From assembly GCA_963704025.1 (NCBI GenBank), contig CAVPGP010000003.1:558001-622000 (forward strand): a stretch of DNA of 64,000 bases, given 5' to 3'. The translations under genes and the position numbers were made by a program. The DNA comes from CAVPGP01 sp963704025 (GTDB lineage Bacteria; Actinomycetota; Thermoleophilia; Gaiellales; Gaiellaceae). Under the pieces are notes generated by a model. That model had not been told where the DNA came from. It searched no databases and saw nothing but the letters and a program-made list of their open reading frames with translations. The stretch's first letter is position 1. Every line of letters starts with the position of its first letter. Positions 16,447 to 25,977 of this stretch are shown piece after piece.

Positions 16447-16985
16447 TGGTCCTAGCCGGCGAGATCGTTCTGCTCGCGCTCGCGCTGGGGCTGGACAGCT
16501 TTCGTGTCTCGCTCGGCCTCGGCGCGTCGAGCCTTGCCGGCGGGAGCGAGCTTCGACTTGCGCTCTCCTTTGCCGTGTGCGACGCCGTCGCGCTCGCGGC
16601 CGGCGTTGCACTCGGGCGATCGCTCACCTTCCTGGCTGGGCCGTGGGTCGAGGCCCTCGGTCCACCTGTCCTGGCGGCGTACGCGCTGTACATTCTCTGG
16701 CTTGCGCGCAGGCCGGGCGCGGAGAGGGCGACTGCCGGGTGGGTCGTTCTCGGGCTCCCCCTGATGCTCAGCTTCGACAACCTGGTCGTCGGCGGAACTC
16801 TCGGCGGACCGCGCATGTCGTTACTTGCGGTGGCGCTGCTCGTCGGCATCGCGAGCGGCTTGTTGGCGCTTGCCGGCCTGATCCTCGGCCGGCGGGCAAT
16901 CCAGTGGCTCCGTATTAGGCCAGAGCTCGCCGGAGCCGCACTGCTTCTCGTGGCCTCGGGGCTGTCTCTGCACGCAGGAGCTTGA
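16446..16985 (+). CDS. MntP/TerC-like small integral membrane protein
   Basis: A 179-residue protein with six predicted transmembrane helices. It has paired acidic intramembrane motifs, ALALGLDSFRVSLGLG (Asp17) and LMLSFDNLVVGGTLG (Asp111), plus an Asp in helix 2 (AVCDAVAL). This two-fold pattern is that of the MntP manganese-efflux and related LysE/TerC-like families. In MntP the motif is D-A-F/D-x-x-x-S-x-x, so substrate identity is uncertain. ATG overlaps the propeller stop by one base and its own stop abuts the following solute-binding protein, so the three genes form an operon. Confidence 0.72.
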   Translation: MVLAGEIVLLALALGLDSFRVSLGLGASSLAGGSELRLALSFAVCDAVALAAGVALGRSLTFLAGPWVEALGPPVLAAYALYILWLARRPGAERATAGWVVLGLPLMLSFDNLVVGGTLGGPRMSLLAVALLVGIASGLLALAGLILGRRAIQWLRIRPELAGAALLLVASGLSLHAGA

Positions 16986-18620
16986 GTGCGAAGCGGTGTC
17001 TACGCATCGAGCGCCGCGCTTGTCGCCGGTGCGGCACTGCTGGCCGGCGCGGCCGTTCACGCCTCCGCAGCTGCTGGAAAGGAGCAGCGCGACACCGGTG
17101 GAGTTCTGCGCGTGGACCTCGAGCCCGACTTCGACTCGGTTGACCCGGCGCTCGCGCTCTTACCGCAAACGTGGCAGCTGGAGTACGCCACCTGCCTGAA
17201 GCTGATGAACTTCCCGGACAAGGAGGCCTCCCGCGGCGGCTCGCAGCCGATCCCCGAGGCCGCCGCCGCAGTGCCGCGGGTCTCGCGCGACGGACGGACG
17301 TACACCTTCACGATCCGGAAGGGGCTCCGATTCAACACCGGCGCAGCGGTCACCGCTGCGAATTTCGCATTCGTGATGAACCGCGACCTCAATCCGGCGA
17401 TGAACTCTCCCGGCGCGACCTTCCTGCGTGACATCGTCGGCGCCGAAGCAGTTCAGACTGGGCAGACGCTCAAGGCGTCGGGCATCACGGTCGCCGGCCG
17501 ATACCAACTGAGGATCCGTCTGGAGCGGCGGGGGCCCGATCTTCTCTCCCGCCTCACGCTGCCGTACTTCTGTGCGCTCCCGCTCGACACTCCGATCGAC
17601 TCGAACGGGATCGAAGCGCCTGTCGCCGCTGCCGGCCCCTACTTCGTCGCCTCGTGGGATCGGGGGCGTACGGCGGTGCTCAAGCGCAACCCCTTCTACC
17701 GCGGGCCGCGACCTCACCGGGTCGACGAGATCGACTACACCTTCGGCATCACGCTGCCGACTCAACGACTTCGCCTCGAGGCAGGTGAAAGCGACCTGGG
17801 CCAGTTCCCTCCTGCCGCGGCCGGCGAGCTCGCGGCGAAGTACGGCGTGAACCGAGGCCGCTTCTTCGTCGAGCACCAGTTGACGCTGTGGTTCCTCGCC
17901 CTCAACCGGGAAGGGCATCTGTTCAAGAGCAACGACCGGCTCGCGCGCGCAGTCAACTTCGCGCTCGATCGGACCGCGCTGGCTCGCCAACACGGCGCAT
18001 TTGCCGGCACGCCAACCGACCAGATTCTGCCCGTCGGGCTCTCTGCCTTTCATGACTGGTCGCTCTACCCACTCACGTCGCCCGACTATGAGAAGGCGTC
18101 CGCGCTCGCCAAAGGGCGCCTTCGGGACGCCAAGGCAAAGTTGTGGACATTCAACATCAGCTTCGGGCCTGCCGTCGCGGAAGTGGTCGCCTCGAACCTC
18201 AAGAAGATCGGGATCACGACGGAGATCACCGCCTACGACCCGGTCGTGCTCAGGTCGAAGGCCGGAACTCGCGGCGCGGACTACGACATCATGCTGTCAG
18301 GCTGGGCCGCCGACTACCCCGATCCGTTCAACTTCCTTAACCGGCTCCTCAGCGGGAGCTCGATCACGAGTACCAACAACGTCAACTTCTCCTATTTCGA
18401 CGAGCCCCGCTGGAACCGAAGGATGGCGGAAGCCTCGCGACTCTTCGGACGAAGCCGAGATCGCGCCTACAGCCTGCTCGACCGCGACCTGATGGCCCAC
18501 GCGGCGCCGATTGCGCCGTACCTCGCGTCGAACGCACGCATCTTCGTCTCGGCCCACGTTGGCTGCTTCACCTACCAGTCGGTCTACGGAACGGACCTGG
18601 CGGCACTCTGTCTCAGGTGA
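16986..18620 (+). CDS. ABC transporter substrate-binding protein, family 5
   Basis: A 544-residue extracytoplasmic solute-binding protein of family SBP_bac_5 (peptide, nickel or opine type). It has a signal peptide (about 1-30, ending HASAAAG) and the lobe-1 sequence GGVLRVDLEPDFDSVDPALA. The YTFTIRKGLRFNTG region follows around 105-118, and the C-terminal lobe has DYDIMLSGWAADYPDPFNF. No lipobox cysteine is seen. It begins directly after the previous stop. No permease or ATPase gene is nearby, so it is an orphan binding protein that would need a transporter encoded elsewhere. Confidence 0.88.
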   Translation: MRSGVYASSAALVAGAALLAGAAVHASAAAGKEQRDTGGVLRVDLEPDFDSVDPALALLPQTWQLEYATCLKLMNFPDKEASRGGSQPIPEAAAAVPRVSRDGRTYTFTIRKGLRFNTGAAVTAANFAFVMNRDLNPAMNSPGATFLRDIVGAEAVQTGQTLKASGITVAGRYQLRIRLERRGPDLLSRLTLPYFCALPLDTPIDSNGIEAPVAAAGPYFVASWDRGRTAVLKRNPFYRGPRPHRVDEIDYTFGITLPTQRLRLEAGESDLGQFPPAAAGELAAKYGVNRGRFFVEHQLTLWFLALNREGHLFKSNDRLARAVNFALDRTALARQHGAFAGTPTDQILPVGLSAFHDWSLYPLTSPDYEKASALAKGRLRDAKAKLWTFNISFGPAVAEVVASNLKKIGITTEITAYDPVVLRSKAGTRGADYDIMLSGWAADYPDPFNFLNRLLSGSSITSTNNVNFSYFDEPRWNRRMAEASRLFGRSRDRAYSLLDRDLMAHAAPIAPYLASNARIFVSAHVGCFTYQSVYGTDLAALCLR

Positions 18621-18709
18621 GCCGGCGCTCTCGGGAGGTTCGGGTGCCGTTCACCACACGCAGCGAGGGATGCTGCCTTGCTGCGAGAGCTGCACCGGCA
18701 GCGCTCGCC

Positions 18710-21700
18710 TCACCCGGAGCTCCGCGAAGCCGGCGGGGAAGTGGCGGCGAGTGCCCGGGTCCGCGCCATCCCGACGAGGTGCCGCTTTTGCTCGTAGAGC
18801 GCCCCGGCCTCCTCGAGCGCCGTCAGCGCCTCCTCGTCCATCCCGTTCGCGCGGAGCACCTCGGCCAGGTCCACCTTCGCGTCTGCGATTCCCGCGAGCA
18901 TGTCGGTGCGCTCGACCAGCTCGACCGCTTCGCGCGCCAGCGCCACGGCTTCCGCGTGCCGGCCGCGGCGCGAGAGGAGCTTCGCCCGCACCTGGCGGAC
19001 GAGGGTCTGCGTGATGACGTCTTCGGGACCGCCGACGTCGTCGGCGACGTCGATCCAGTGCTCCGCCTCGTCGTCGCGGCCGAGCTTCAGAAGCGCCTGC
19101 GCAGTTTGACCCGCGAGGGTCGAGAGCCAGCCGCGCTCGCCGATCGCCTCCAATGCCTCACTCGACTCGATCCCTCCGCGTGCCGCCGCCTCCGGGTCAC
19201 CGGCGAGCATCTCGATCGCACATGTATGCATGCCGATCGCCGCAAGCCAGAGCTGCTGGCCGAGCTCCTCGAGGCGCGCCGTCGCATCGCGGGTCAGCTC
19301 CCTCGCGCGGTCGAAGTTCCCGACCATCGCCTCGACCACCGCGCGCATCGACACGACCATCGGTCCGCGCGCGAGCCGATCCTCGTACTCGTCGAACCAG
19401 CGCAACCCCTCGTCGGTGGGGACAGGCCCGTGGACGAAGCCGGCCGCCATCCAGAGGAGCGAGTGCTCCGTCAGGTAGTCGTCACGCGCACGCACGCCGT
19501 GGAGATGCGCAAGCTCGAGCGCTTCGTGCCGTTCCTGCCAGCGGCAGGCGTTGTGGTGGACGTGCGCGAGCGCGAACCAGCAGAGGCCCACGCCGAGCTC
19601 GTCGCCCGTGGCTTCGAACTCCGCGCGCGCCTCCGCCGCAAGCTGTCGGAGTGCGTCCATCGACTGGTCCTCGGGCGCTCCCAGGAACGTCACGAACGAG
19701 AGCGCCAGTCGCCCGTAGAGCTCGCCGCGCCGGTCGCCTTCGGCGGCCGCCCGCGTCGCCTGCTCGCCGGCCCGCTCCCTCGCCTGCCCGAGCTCCCCGG
19801 ACTCCATCAGCGCCCGGATCAGCTTCCACTCCCGCTCCACCGCGCGTGCCTCGGGCGGCAGCAGCGCGAGCCCCCGCTCGAGCAGATTCGCGCTCGCGCG
19901 GACATCCCCCCGCACCAGCGCCCGCTCGCCGGCGACCTGCAGCCGCTCCGACGCTCGCGCGGCAACGTCGAGCTCATGCTCCGTCAACGGCCCGAGCTCG
20001 AGCCGGTAGCGGGCCGACTGCTCGAGGTGGTACCCCACGATCTCGTCCAGCTCCACGAGCCCCGGCGCGCGTTGCTCGAGCCAGTCGGCGAACCGCTCGT
20101 GCAGCAGCGCGCGGGTCGACTTCGGCAGCGCCTCGTAGGCGGCGTCGCGGATCAGGATGTGCCGGAACCGGAAGGCGTCGTCGCCCGGCAGCGTCCCCTT
20201 GTCGGGGCGCACCAGCTCCTTGCGCACGAGCGCCATCAGCTGCGCCGGATCTCCGTCGAGCGCCTCGACCGCCGCGCGATGGAACACCGACCCCTCCACG
20301 GAGCCGCAGGCGAGCGCTGCACGCTCGGGCGCCGCGAGCTGGTCGAGGCGGGCGGAGAGCAGCGCGCTGATCGTGGGCGGCACCTGCACCTCGGCGGTGG
20401 GCGAATCGCGCACCATCGCCGCCATCTCCTCGACGAACAACGGGTTGCCGTCGGCCGACGCGAGCACCTTCGACCGTAGCGCCGGGTCGAGATCTGCACC
20501 GAGCTCGTCGAGCAGCGCCGCGCAGGACTCGCGCCCGAGCGGCTCGACGAGCACCGTCGTCGCGTGCAGCTTCCCGCCGGCCCAGCCCGGACGGCCGTCG
20601 AGCAGCTCGGGCCGCGCCATGCAGAGCAGCAGGATCGGTGCGTCGCGGCTCCAGTCGGCCACGTGCTCGACGAGGTCGAGGAACGTCGGCTCCGCCCAGT
20701 GCAGGTCGTCCCAGACGACGACGAGCGGCCGCTCCGACGCCGCCTCCTCGAGCAGCTTGCGGACCGCGAAGGCGATCTCGTCCGTGGTCGACGGCTCGTC
20801 TCCGCCGAGCAGGACGCGCAGCGGCCGCGCGACGGTCGGCGAGAGCTCTCGCTCCTCGGGGCGCAGCTGCTTCACGACCTCGACGACGGGCCAGTAGGTG
20901 ATCCCGTCGCCGTAGGAGAGGCAGCGGCCGCTGACGACCGTCGCGTCCACCTCGCGGAGGAACTCTGCGGCGAGCCTCGACTTGCCGACACCCGCGACGC
21001 CGAGCATCGTGAAGAGGTGGCAGGCCCGGTCGGAGACCGTGAGGTCGAAGGCCTCCCCGAGCAGCCGACGCTCACGCTCGCGTCCGACGAACGTGCCCTC
21101 GAGCCGTCGCTCCGCCGCGTCTCGGCCCGTCAACGCCAGCAGCCGGTAGGCCGGCACGGGCTCTGCCTTGCCCTTGAGGTCGAGCGGCTCGACCGGCTCG
21201 ACCTCGACCGCGTCGCGCACGAGCTGAACGGTCTCGGCGCCGAGCAGCACCTCGCCCGGCGGAGCCGCCTGCTCGAGGCGGGCGGCGACGTTGACCGCGT
21301 CACCCGTCGCCAGCCGCTCGGCGGTCCCGGTGACGACCTCGCCAGTGTTGACGCCGATCCGTGCCTGCACGCCGAGCTCCGGCAGCGCCTCCCGCATCTC
21401 GAGAGCGGCGCGCACCGCCCTGAGCGCGTCGTCCTCGTGCAGCACCGGAACGCCGAACACGGCCATCACCGCATCCCCGATGAACTTCTCGACCGCGCCG
21501 CCGTGAGCCTCGATGATCCTTTGCATGCTGTTGAAGTAGCGCGCGAGCAGCGCACGCACGGCCTCCGGGTCGGTCGACTCGCCGAGCGCCGTCGAGCCGG
21601 TGACATCGCAGAAGACGATCGTGACCGTCTTCCGGACCTCGCCGGACGGCTCGGCGGCGGCGAGCTGCGCCCCGCACTCGAGGCAGAACTTCGCCCGCTC

Positions 21701-21733
21701 GGGGTTCTCGGCGCCGCAGCTCGAGCAGACCAT
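18710..21733 (-). CDS. zinc-ribbon/adenylate cyclase/AAA-ATPase/TPR signalling protein
   Basis: A 1007-residue multidomain protein. A zinc ribbon (CSSC 3-6, CLEC 17-20) is followed by a class III nucleotide cyclase domain (about 35-200), with metal Asp43 in VFCDVTGS and Asp87 in FIGDAVMAVFG. Next comes an AAA/STAND-type ATPase: FVGRER 215-220, Walker A GVAGVGKS 245-252 and Walker B LVVVWDDLHW near 340. The C-terminal half is TPR-like helical repeats. Such proteins couple cAMP synthesis or cyclase-like sensing to NTPase switching; the input is unknown. The lysine/asparagine base-selecting residues are not certain, so cyclase activity is not proven. Confidence 0.88.
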   Translation of the reverse strand: MVCSSCGAENPERAKFCLECGAQLAAAEPSGEVRKTVTIVFCDVTGSTALGESTDPEAVRALLARYFNSMQRIIEAHGGAVEKFIGDAVMAVFGVPVLHEDDALRAVRAALEMREALPELGVQARIGVNTGEVVTGTAERLATGDAVNVAARLEQAAPPGEVLLGAETVQLVRDAVEVEPVEPLDLKGKAEPVPAYRLLALTGRDAAERRLEGTFVGRERERRLLGEAFDLTVSDRACHLFTMLGVAGVGKSRLAAEFLREVDATVVSGRCLSYGDGITYWPVVEVVKQLRPEERELSPTVARPLRVLLGGDEPSTTDEIAFAVRKLLEEAASERPLVVVWDDLHWAEPTFLDLVEHVADWSRDAPILLLCMARPELLDGRPGWAGGKLHATTVLVEPLGRESCAALLDELGADLDPALRSKVLASADGNPLFVEEMAAMVRDSPTAEVQVPPTISALLSARLDQLAAPERAALACGSVEGSVFHRAAVEALDGDPAQLMALVRKELVRPDKGTLPGDDAFRFRHILIRDAAYEALPKSTRALLHERFADWLEQRAPGLVELDEIVGYHLEQSARYRLELGPLTEHELDVAARASERLQVAGERALVRGDVRASANLLERGLALLPPEARAVEREWKLIRALMESGELGQARERAGEQATRAAAEGDRRGELYGRLALSFVTFLGAPEDQSMDALRQLAAEARAEFEATGDELGVGLCWFALAHVHHNACRWQERHEALELAHLHGVRARDDYLTEHSLLWMAAGFVHGPVPTDEGLRWFDEYEDRLARGPMVVSMRAVVEAMVGNFDRARELTRDATARLEELGQQLWLAAIGMHTCAIEMLAGDPEAAARGGIESSEALEAIGERGWLSTLAGQTAQALLKLGRDDEAEHWIDVADDVGGPEDVITQTLVRQVRAKLLSRRGRHAEAVALAREAVELVERTDMLAGIADAKVDLAEVLRANGMDEEALTALEEAGALYEQKRHLVGMARTRALAATSPPASRSSG

Positions 21734-21829
21734 GCGCTGAGTCTAGGACTGCCGGCGACTGACCCGCACTGCCCGGTGCCGAGCCGAGCCCTCCGCTGCA
21801 CCAGAATGGCCCTCGTGACCGCCGGGAGA

Positions 21830-22705
21830 ATGCACGCGGACGAGCTCGAGACGGACGAAGCGCTCGTCCGACGACTGCTCGCGGTGCAGTTCCCGCAGTG
21901 GGCGGAGCTCCCGATCCAAGCCCTGCCCGCGGGCGGCACCGACAACGCGATCTACCGGCTCGGCGACGAGCTCTCGGTGCGGCTGCCTCGGCGGCGTGAC
22001 TGGGCGGCCGGGTCGTTCGACAAGGAGTTCGAGTGGCTGCCCAAGCTGGCGCCGCTCCTGCCCGTCCCCGTGCCGACGCCGGTCGCCCGCGGCGCGCCCG
22101 GTGCGGGGTATCCGCACGAGTGGGCGGTCTACGACTGGCTCGACGGCGAGGACGCGGCGAGCGCGCCCCTCGACCTCAAGCGCGCAGCGGTCGACCTTGC
22201 GGAGCTCCTCGCAGCGTTGCGGGACATCGATCCGATTGCTGGCCCGGCCCCGGCAGGCCGCGGTGGCCCGCTCGGGCCGCGCGACGGGGCCACGCGCGCG
22301 GGAATCGCCGCGCTCGCCGAGGAGATCGACGCCGGCGCCGTGACGGCGGCCTGGGAGCTGGCGCTCGCCGCGCCGGAGTGGGACCGCCCGGCCGTGTGGA
22401 TCCACGGCGACCTCGATGCACGGAATCTGCTCGTCAGGGATGGACGGATCACCGGCGTCCTCGACTGGGGCGCTGCCTGCGTCGGCGATCCCGCGTGCGA
22501 CGTGAAGGTCGCCTGGGCCGTCCTCGACGCGGAAACGCGACCGATCTTCCGCGAGCTGCTCGAGATCGACGACGCGACGTGGGCGCGGGGTCGCGGCTGG
22601 GCGCTGTCGCAGGCGGTGATCGCCCTCCCGTACTACCTGCATACTTACCCGGCGATCGTGCAGGAAGCCCGGCGCTGGCTCGCCGAGGCGCTCGCCGACT
22701 CCTAG
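21830..22705 (+). CDS. aminoglycoside/macrolide phosphotransferase-family kinase
   Basis: A 291-residue APH-fold kinase. The N-lobe has LPAGGTDNAIYRLGDELSVR. The catalytic loop is WIHGDLDARNLLV (Asp in HGDLDxxN), followed by LDWGAACVGDPACDV, which carries the metal-binding Asp. This places it with macrolide/aminoglycoside phosphotransferase relatives (COG3173), many of which act on metabolites rather than drugs. I use the ATG at 21830; an in-frame ATG at 21806 is possible. It is divergent from the cyclase gene and presumably has its own promoter in the 96-base gap. Confidence 0.85.
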   Translation: MHADELETDEALVRRLLAVQFPQWAELPIQALPAGGTDNAIYRLGDELSVRLPRRRDWAAGSFDKEFEWLPKLAPLLPVPVPTPVARGAPGAGYPHEWAVYDWLDGEDAASAPLDLKRAAVDLAELLAALRDIDPIAGPAPAGRGGPLGPRDGATRAGIAALAEEIDAGAVTAAWELALAAPEWDRPAVWIHGDLDARNLLVRDGRITGVLDWGAACVGDPACDVKVAWAVLDAETRPIFRELLEIDDATWARGRGWALSQAVIALPYYLHTYPAIVQEARRWLAEALADS

Positions 22706-22737
22706 AGGCTTGATGGGAAACTCCGGCACGCGGCGGA

Positions 22738-23052
22738 TCAACCGGGCTCATGGACGATATGGAGGGTCCAGCCCGGCTCTCCGAGGTTGAGCCGCGTCCA
22801 CCCGGACGGAACGGCCGGTACGAACTCGATCCGCCCCCGGCCGTGGAGCGTCTCTTGCACCGGCGGCAGCAGCTCGTAGTGCGTGTCGAGGTTGTCGGTG
22901 AGGCAGAGGTTCTCGAGGCCGACGGGCGCGAAGCGGCGTGACGCGAAGACATCGAATGCGACGCGATCGCGATAGAGGGCAACGCTGCGGAGAGAGATCC
23001 CGTTACGGAGCTTCCCGGAGCACTCGATCACGAGCAGAGGCTCATCGGCCAT
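22738..23052 (-). CDS. small conserved hypothetical protein
   Basis: A 104-residue soluble protein beginning MADEPLLVIECSGKLRNGIS. It has alternating hydrophobic strands (RVAFDVFAS, GRIEFVPAV, WTLHIVHEP) suggesting a small beta-rich fold. The start is supported by GGAGGACC directly upstream of the ATG. No motif or family is recognised. It lies on the strand opposite the phosphotransferase and 54 bases after the methyltransferase stop, in the same direction. Confidence 0.6.
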   Translation of the reverse strand: MADEPLLVIECSGKLRNGISLRSVALYRDRVAFDVFASRRFAPVGLENLCLTDNLDTHYELLPPVQETLHGRGRIEFVPAVPSGWTRLNLGEPGWTLHIVHEPG

Positions 23053-23106
23053 GGTCCTCCGAGGGTAGGGGCCGCGGTTTCGCCGGATGCAGTCGAGATG
23101 CGCCTG

Positions 23107-23877
23107 TCAGGCGAGTCGCGTCCAGTAGAGGTGCGTCTCCCACGGCCGCCGGTACTCGTCGGAGTCGAGGAGCGACCTCACCTCGTCGAGCAGAGGCAGC
23201 CGGTCCGTGTCGGGAAGGTCGGCGATCCAGCCCATCGAGGCGAAGAACGCCACCAGCCCGTCCCGGCCGACCGTTTGCAGATTCGGCAGCCGGGCCTCCT
23301 GGGGCTCCTCGAAGGGCGACGCCGCCAACGCGCGCCGCCACTCGCCCGATGCGTAGCGGTTCGTGTTCAGGTCCAGCGGGTCGACGCCCAGCTTCTCCCT
23401 CGTCGGGCCGCGTTCGCTCAGAAGGCGCTCGACGGCTGCGATCGACGGCTCCGTCGCGCCCGCCGGGAGGTTCCACATGACGACGAGCGCGCCCCGCGGC
23501 CGCAGGACGCGGGCGATCTCGGCGAGTGCCTGGTCGCCGTCGAACCAGTGGAAGGCCTCGGCGGCGAAGACGGCATCGACCGACCGATCCGCGAGCGGAA
23601 CCTCCTCGCCGCTGCCGGCGAGCGCCTCAGCCTCGGGGCAGAGCGCCACGAGCAGACGGCGCATCGCGTCGGCCGGCTCGACGGCGACCACACGGCCGAA
23701 CCTCCGGACGAGCAGGCGCGTGAGCTTGCCCGTGCCCGCGCCCAGCTCGAGCACGATGGACGACGCCGACAAGCCCGGGACGTCGACGACCTCGGGCGGC
23801 CACCCCGGCCGGCCTCGCTCGTAGTCCTCGGGCCAGCGGTCGAGGCTGCCGGCGGGCATGCTCCAGCTGGTCGGCAT
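23107..23877 (-). CDS. class I SAM-dependent methyltransferase
   Basis: A 256-residue Rossmann-fold methyltransferase. Motif I is VLELGAGTGKLTRLL (about 41-55), the acidic ribose contact VVAVEPADAM follows, and motif IV is VFAAEAFHWFDG (about 103-114), typical of methyltransferase type 11/25 proteins with the HWFD signature. LRPRGALVVMWN is the next strand. The substrate is unknown. Start is ATG at 23877. Confidence 0.85.
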   Translation of the reverse strand: MPTSWSMPAGSLDRWPEDYERGRPGWPPEVVDVPGLSASSIVLELGAGTGKLTRLLVRRFGRVVAVEPADAMRRLLVALCPEAEALAGSGEEVPLADRSVDAVFAAEAFHWFDGDQALAEIARVLRPRGALVVMWNLPAGATEPSIAAVERLLSERGPTREKLGVDPLDLNTNRYASGEWRRALAASPFEEPQEARLPNLQTVGRDGLVAFFASMGWIADLPDTDRLPLLDEVRSLLDSDEYRRPWETHLYWTRLA

Positions 23878-23921
23878 CGCTGGCGAGTCTACGGAGCCGC
23901 CCGCTCTGCCAGGATCGCGCG

Positions 23922-24396
23922 GTGAGCGACGACCGGCTCCGTGCGCTCTTCGACGTTCTGGACGTCGGCGCCACCGAGCGGCGGCTGCGGGCTGCGCTCG
24001 TGGCCGAGACGACGGAGCACGGGCGCGCGGAGGTGCTCACGCAGCTTGCTCGCGTGGCGTCGTGGCTCGAGCGGCTCGACGAGGCGCGCGCGTTGCTCGA
24101 CGAGGCGGACGCGCTCGCCGGGGACACCGGTGCGGCGCGGGCGCGGGTCTTGCTCGAGCGGGGCCGAGTGGTGCGGCGCACCGACGGCGACGCCGCCGCG
24201 CGTCCGCTCCTCGAGCAGGCCTACGAGGTCGCGCTCGCCGCAGATCAGCACTTCATCGCGGCCGATGCCGCGCACTCGTGCGCGCTCGCCGGCGACATGG
24301 TGGCCTGGACGAGACCGCGGCCTCGAGCTCGCGAACCGGTTCGACGCGGCGCGGTACTGGCGCGGCAGCGCGCTGCGTGAGCAGCCACCGAGCTGA
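23922..24396 (+). pseudogene. TPR-like protein, frameshifted and C-terminally short
   Basis: It begins with GTG at 23922 and reads a helical TPR-like sequence (LTQLARVASWLERLDEARALLDEADALAG). After ALAGDMVAWT at about 24310 the frame changes: the continuation RGLELANRFDAARYWRGSAL is found one base later. Removing one C near 24318 gives a continuous 157-residue product. Even so it ends much earlier than TPR relatives, abutting the methyltransferase gene. It is either a decayed gene or a consensus-sequence error plus a genuine short end. Confidence 0.6.
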
Positions 24397-24423
24397 CCCG
24401 CTCTTACAGCGGGACCCGGAGAG

Positions 24424-25113
24424 CTAAGGCCCGGGGCGCCTGGCACGGAGCGCGATGCGCCCGGGATAGTCCTCGTCGCCGTGCTCCTCGAACCGCTCGA
24501 GCGTCAGCGGCGCGTCGAGAAAGGCCTGCAGGAGAGCTCCGAGCGGGACGTGCATGCCGCTGACCCTGGCCCAGAGGCCGTCCGGGCGAGATACCCGGCC
24601 CTTCCGAGTAGCGGCCCGCCATCCGGTAGCCCGTGTGGAGGCGCGGGACCTCCTGCCCCGGGGCGAGGCGGGAGTGCGGCCCGACGAAGCAGGGATGCAG
24701 GCCCGCGTACACGAAGACCCCGCCCGGCCGGAGCACGCGGGCTCCCTCGCGGGCGACCGAGGGGAAATCGTCGACATCGGTGTGCGAGAACATCGACATC
24801 AACGCGTCGAAGTGTCCGTCCGGGAAGGGAAGAGCGGCTGCGTCTGCCCGGACGAGCTCGACCCTCGTTCCTGCTCGGTCTCGTGCGAGTCGAAGCTGGT
24901 CCGCGGAGATGTCGACGCCGGTTACCCGCCAGCCGAGTGCAAGCAGGGTCTGAAAGTGCAGGCCGGTGCCGCAACAAAGGTCGAGACAGCGTCCCGGTCC
25001 CGACCCCACGAGCCGCTCGATGACGTCGCCCGCGGCCAGTGTCGACGGCGCGAGATGCTCGTCGTACCAGTCGGCGAACCCGTCGTAGCGCGCGGCGGCC
25101 AGGATGCGCCCAT
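24424..25113 (-). pseudogene. SAM-dependent methyltransferase with two apparent frameshifts
   Basis: A methyltransferase reading RCLDLCCGTGLHFQTLLALG (motif I), VTGVDISADQL and VLRPGGVFVYAGLHP. The end, SGMHVPLGALLQAFLDAPLT through RIALRARRPGP, is in another frame; one extra G at about 24588 accounts for it (SPDGLWARV restored). At the start, ILAAARYDGFADWYDEHLAP has no in-frame ATG/GTG. An ATG at 25113 joins if one C is restored. With both corrections the product is 229 residues, a normal length for the family. Divergent from the next methyltransferase. Confidence 0.65.
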
Positions 25114-25148
25114 GATGACACGGCAGGTGCGTGCCGTAGCATCGCGGT

Positions 25149-25836
25149 ATGAGCTGGTCCGAGGCGTTCGCGGTCCGATACGAGGACTGGTCGGCGGGGA
25201 TGACGGAGGACGTGCCGTTCTACGTCGAGCTGGCACGCGAGGCCGACGGACCGGTCGTCGAGCTTGCGGTCGGGAACGGCCGCGTGGCGATCCCGGTCGC
25301 GCGCGAGACCGGCCGGCGCGTCGTGGGGATCGACTTCTCGCCGGCGATGCTCGAGCAGGCGCGCGCCCGTGCGTCCGAGGCCGGCGTCGAGCTCGATCTC
25401 CGCGAGGGCGACATGCGCGATCTCGAGCTCGAGGAGCCGGCGGCGCTGATCTATTGCCCGTTCCGCGCGCTCCTGCATCTGCCGACCTGGGCCGACCGGC
25501 GACGGACCTTCGAGCGTGTCGCGGCCTCGCTCCGGCCCGGGGGACGGTTCGCCTGGAACGCCTTTGCCTTCGACCACACGATCGCGGCACGCCTGGACGG
25601 ACAGCACCAGGACGAGCCCGTTCCCCACACGCATCCGGTACGCCGTCGGCGAGAACCGGATCGACATCACGCTCGACGACGGCGGGTCGAGCTCGCTCTG
25701 GTGGGCGACGAAGAACGAGTGGCTGGGGCTCGTCGACGTCGCAGGCCTCGAGGTGGAGGCGCTGTACGGCGGCTTCGACCGACAGCCGTTTGACGACGAG
25801 AGCCGCGAGTACGTGTTCGTCACCCGTCGCCGCTGA
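25149..25836 (+). pseudogene. SAM-dependent methyltransferase, one apparent frameshift
   Basis: It starts MSWSEAFAVRYEDWSAGM. Motif I is VVELAVGNGRVAIPVA, then VVGIDFSPAMLEQA and YCPFRALLHLPTWADR, all typical of class I methyltransferases with the ELAxGTGR-type motif. After DEPVPHT (about 25630) the frame shifts: the continuation IRYAVGENRIDITLDDG through YVFVTRRR lies one base over. One extra C at about 25631 explains it, giving a 228-residue protein. The gene is otherwise intact. Confidence 0.68.
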
Positions 25837-25977
25837 GCGCACGCGGGCGACTCCCGCACGGCGGACCAGAGTGGTCGAGCCTGCGCTGCGCGTTTACCGC
25901 GCTCATACCGCGCGTTTAGCGGGCGGAGCGACCTTGGTCGGAGGGCCGAGCAAACGGCCCACGACCAGGAGGAGCAA

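Noticed and set aside
14178..16985. 935-residue frame overlapping the propeller gene
   Set aside because: Only its last 179 residues (the MntP-like protein) are real; the rest is arginine-rich shadow of the propeller.
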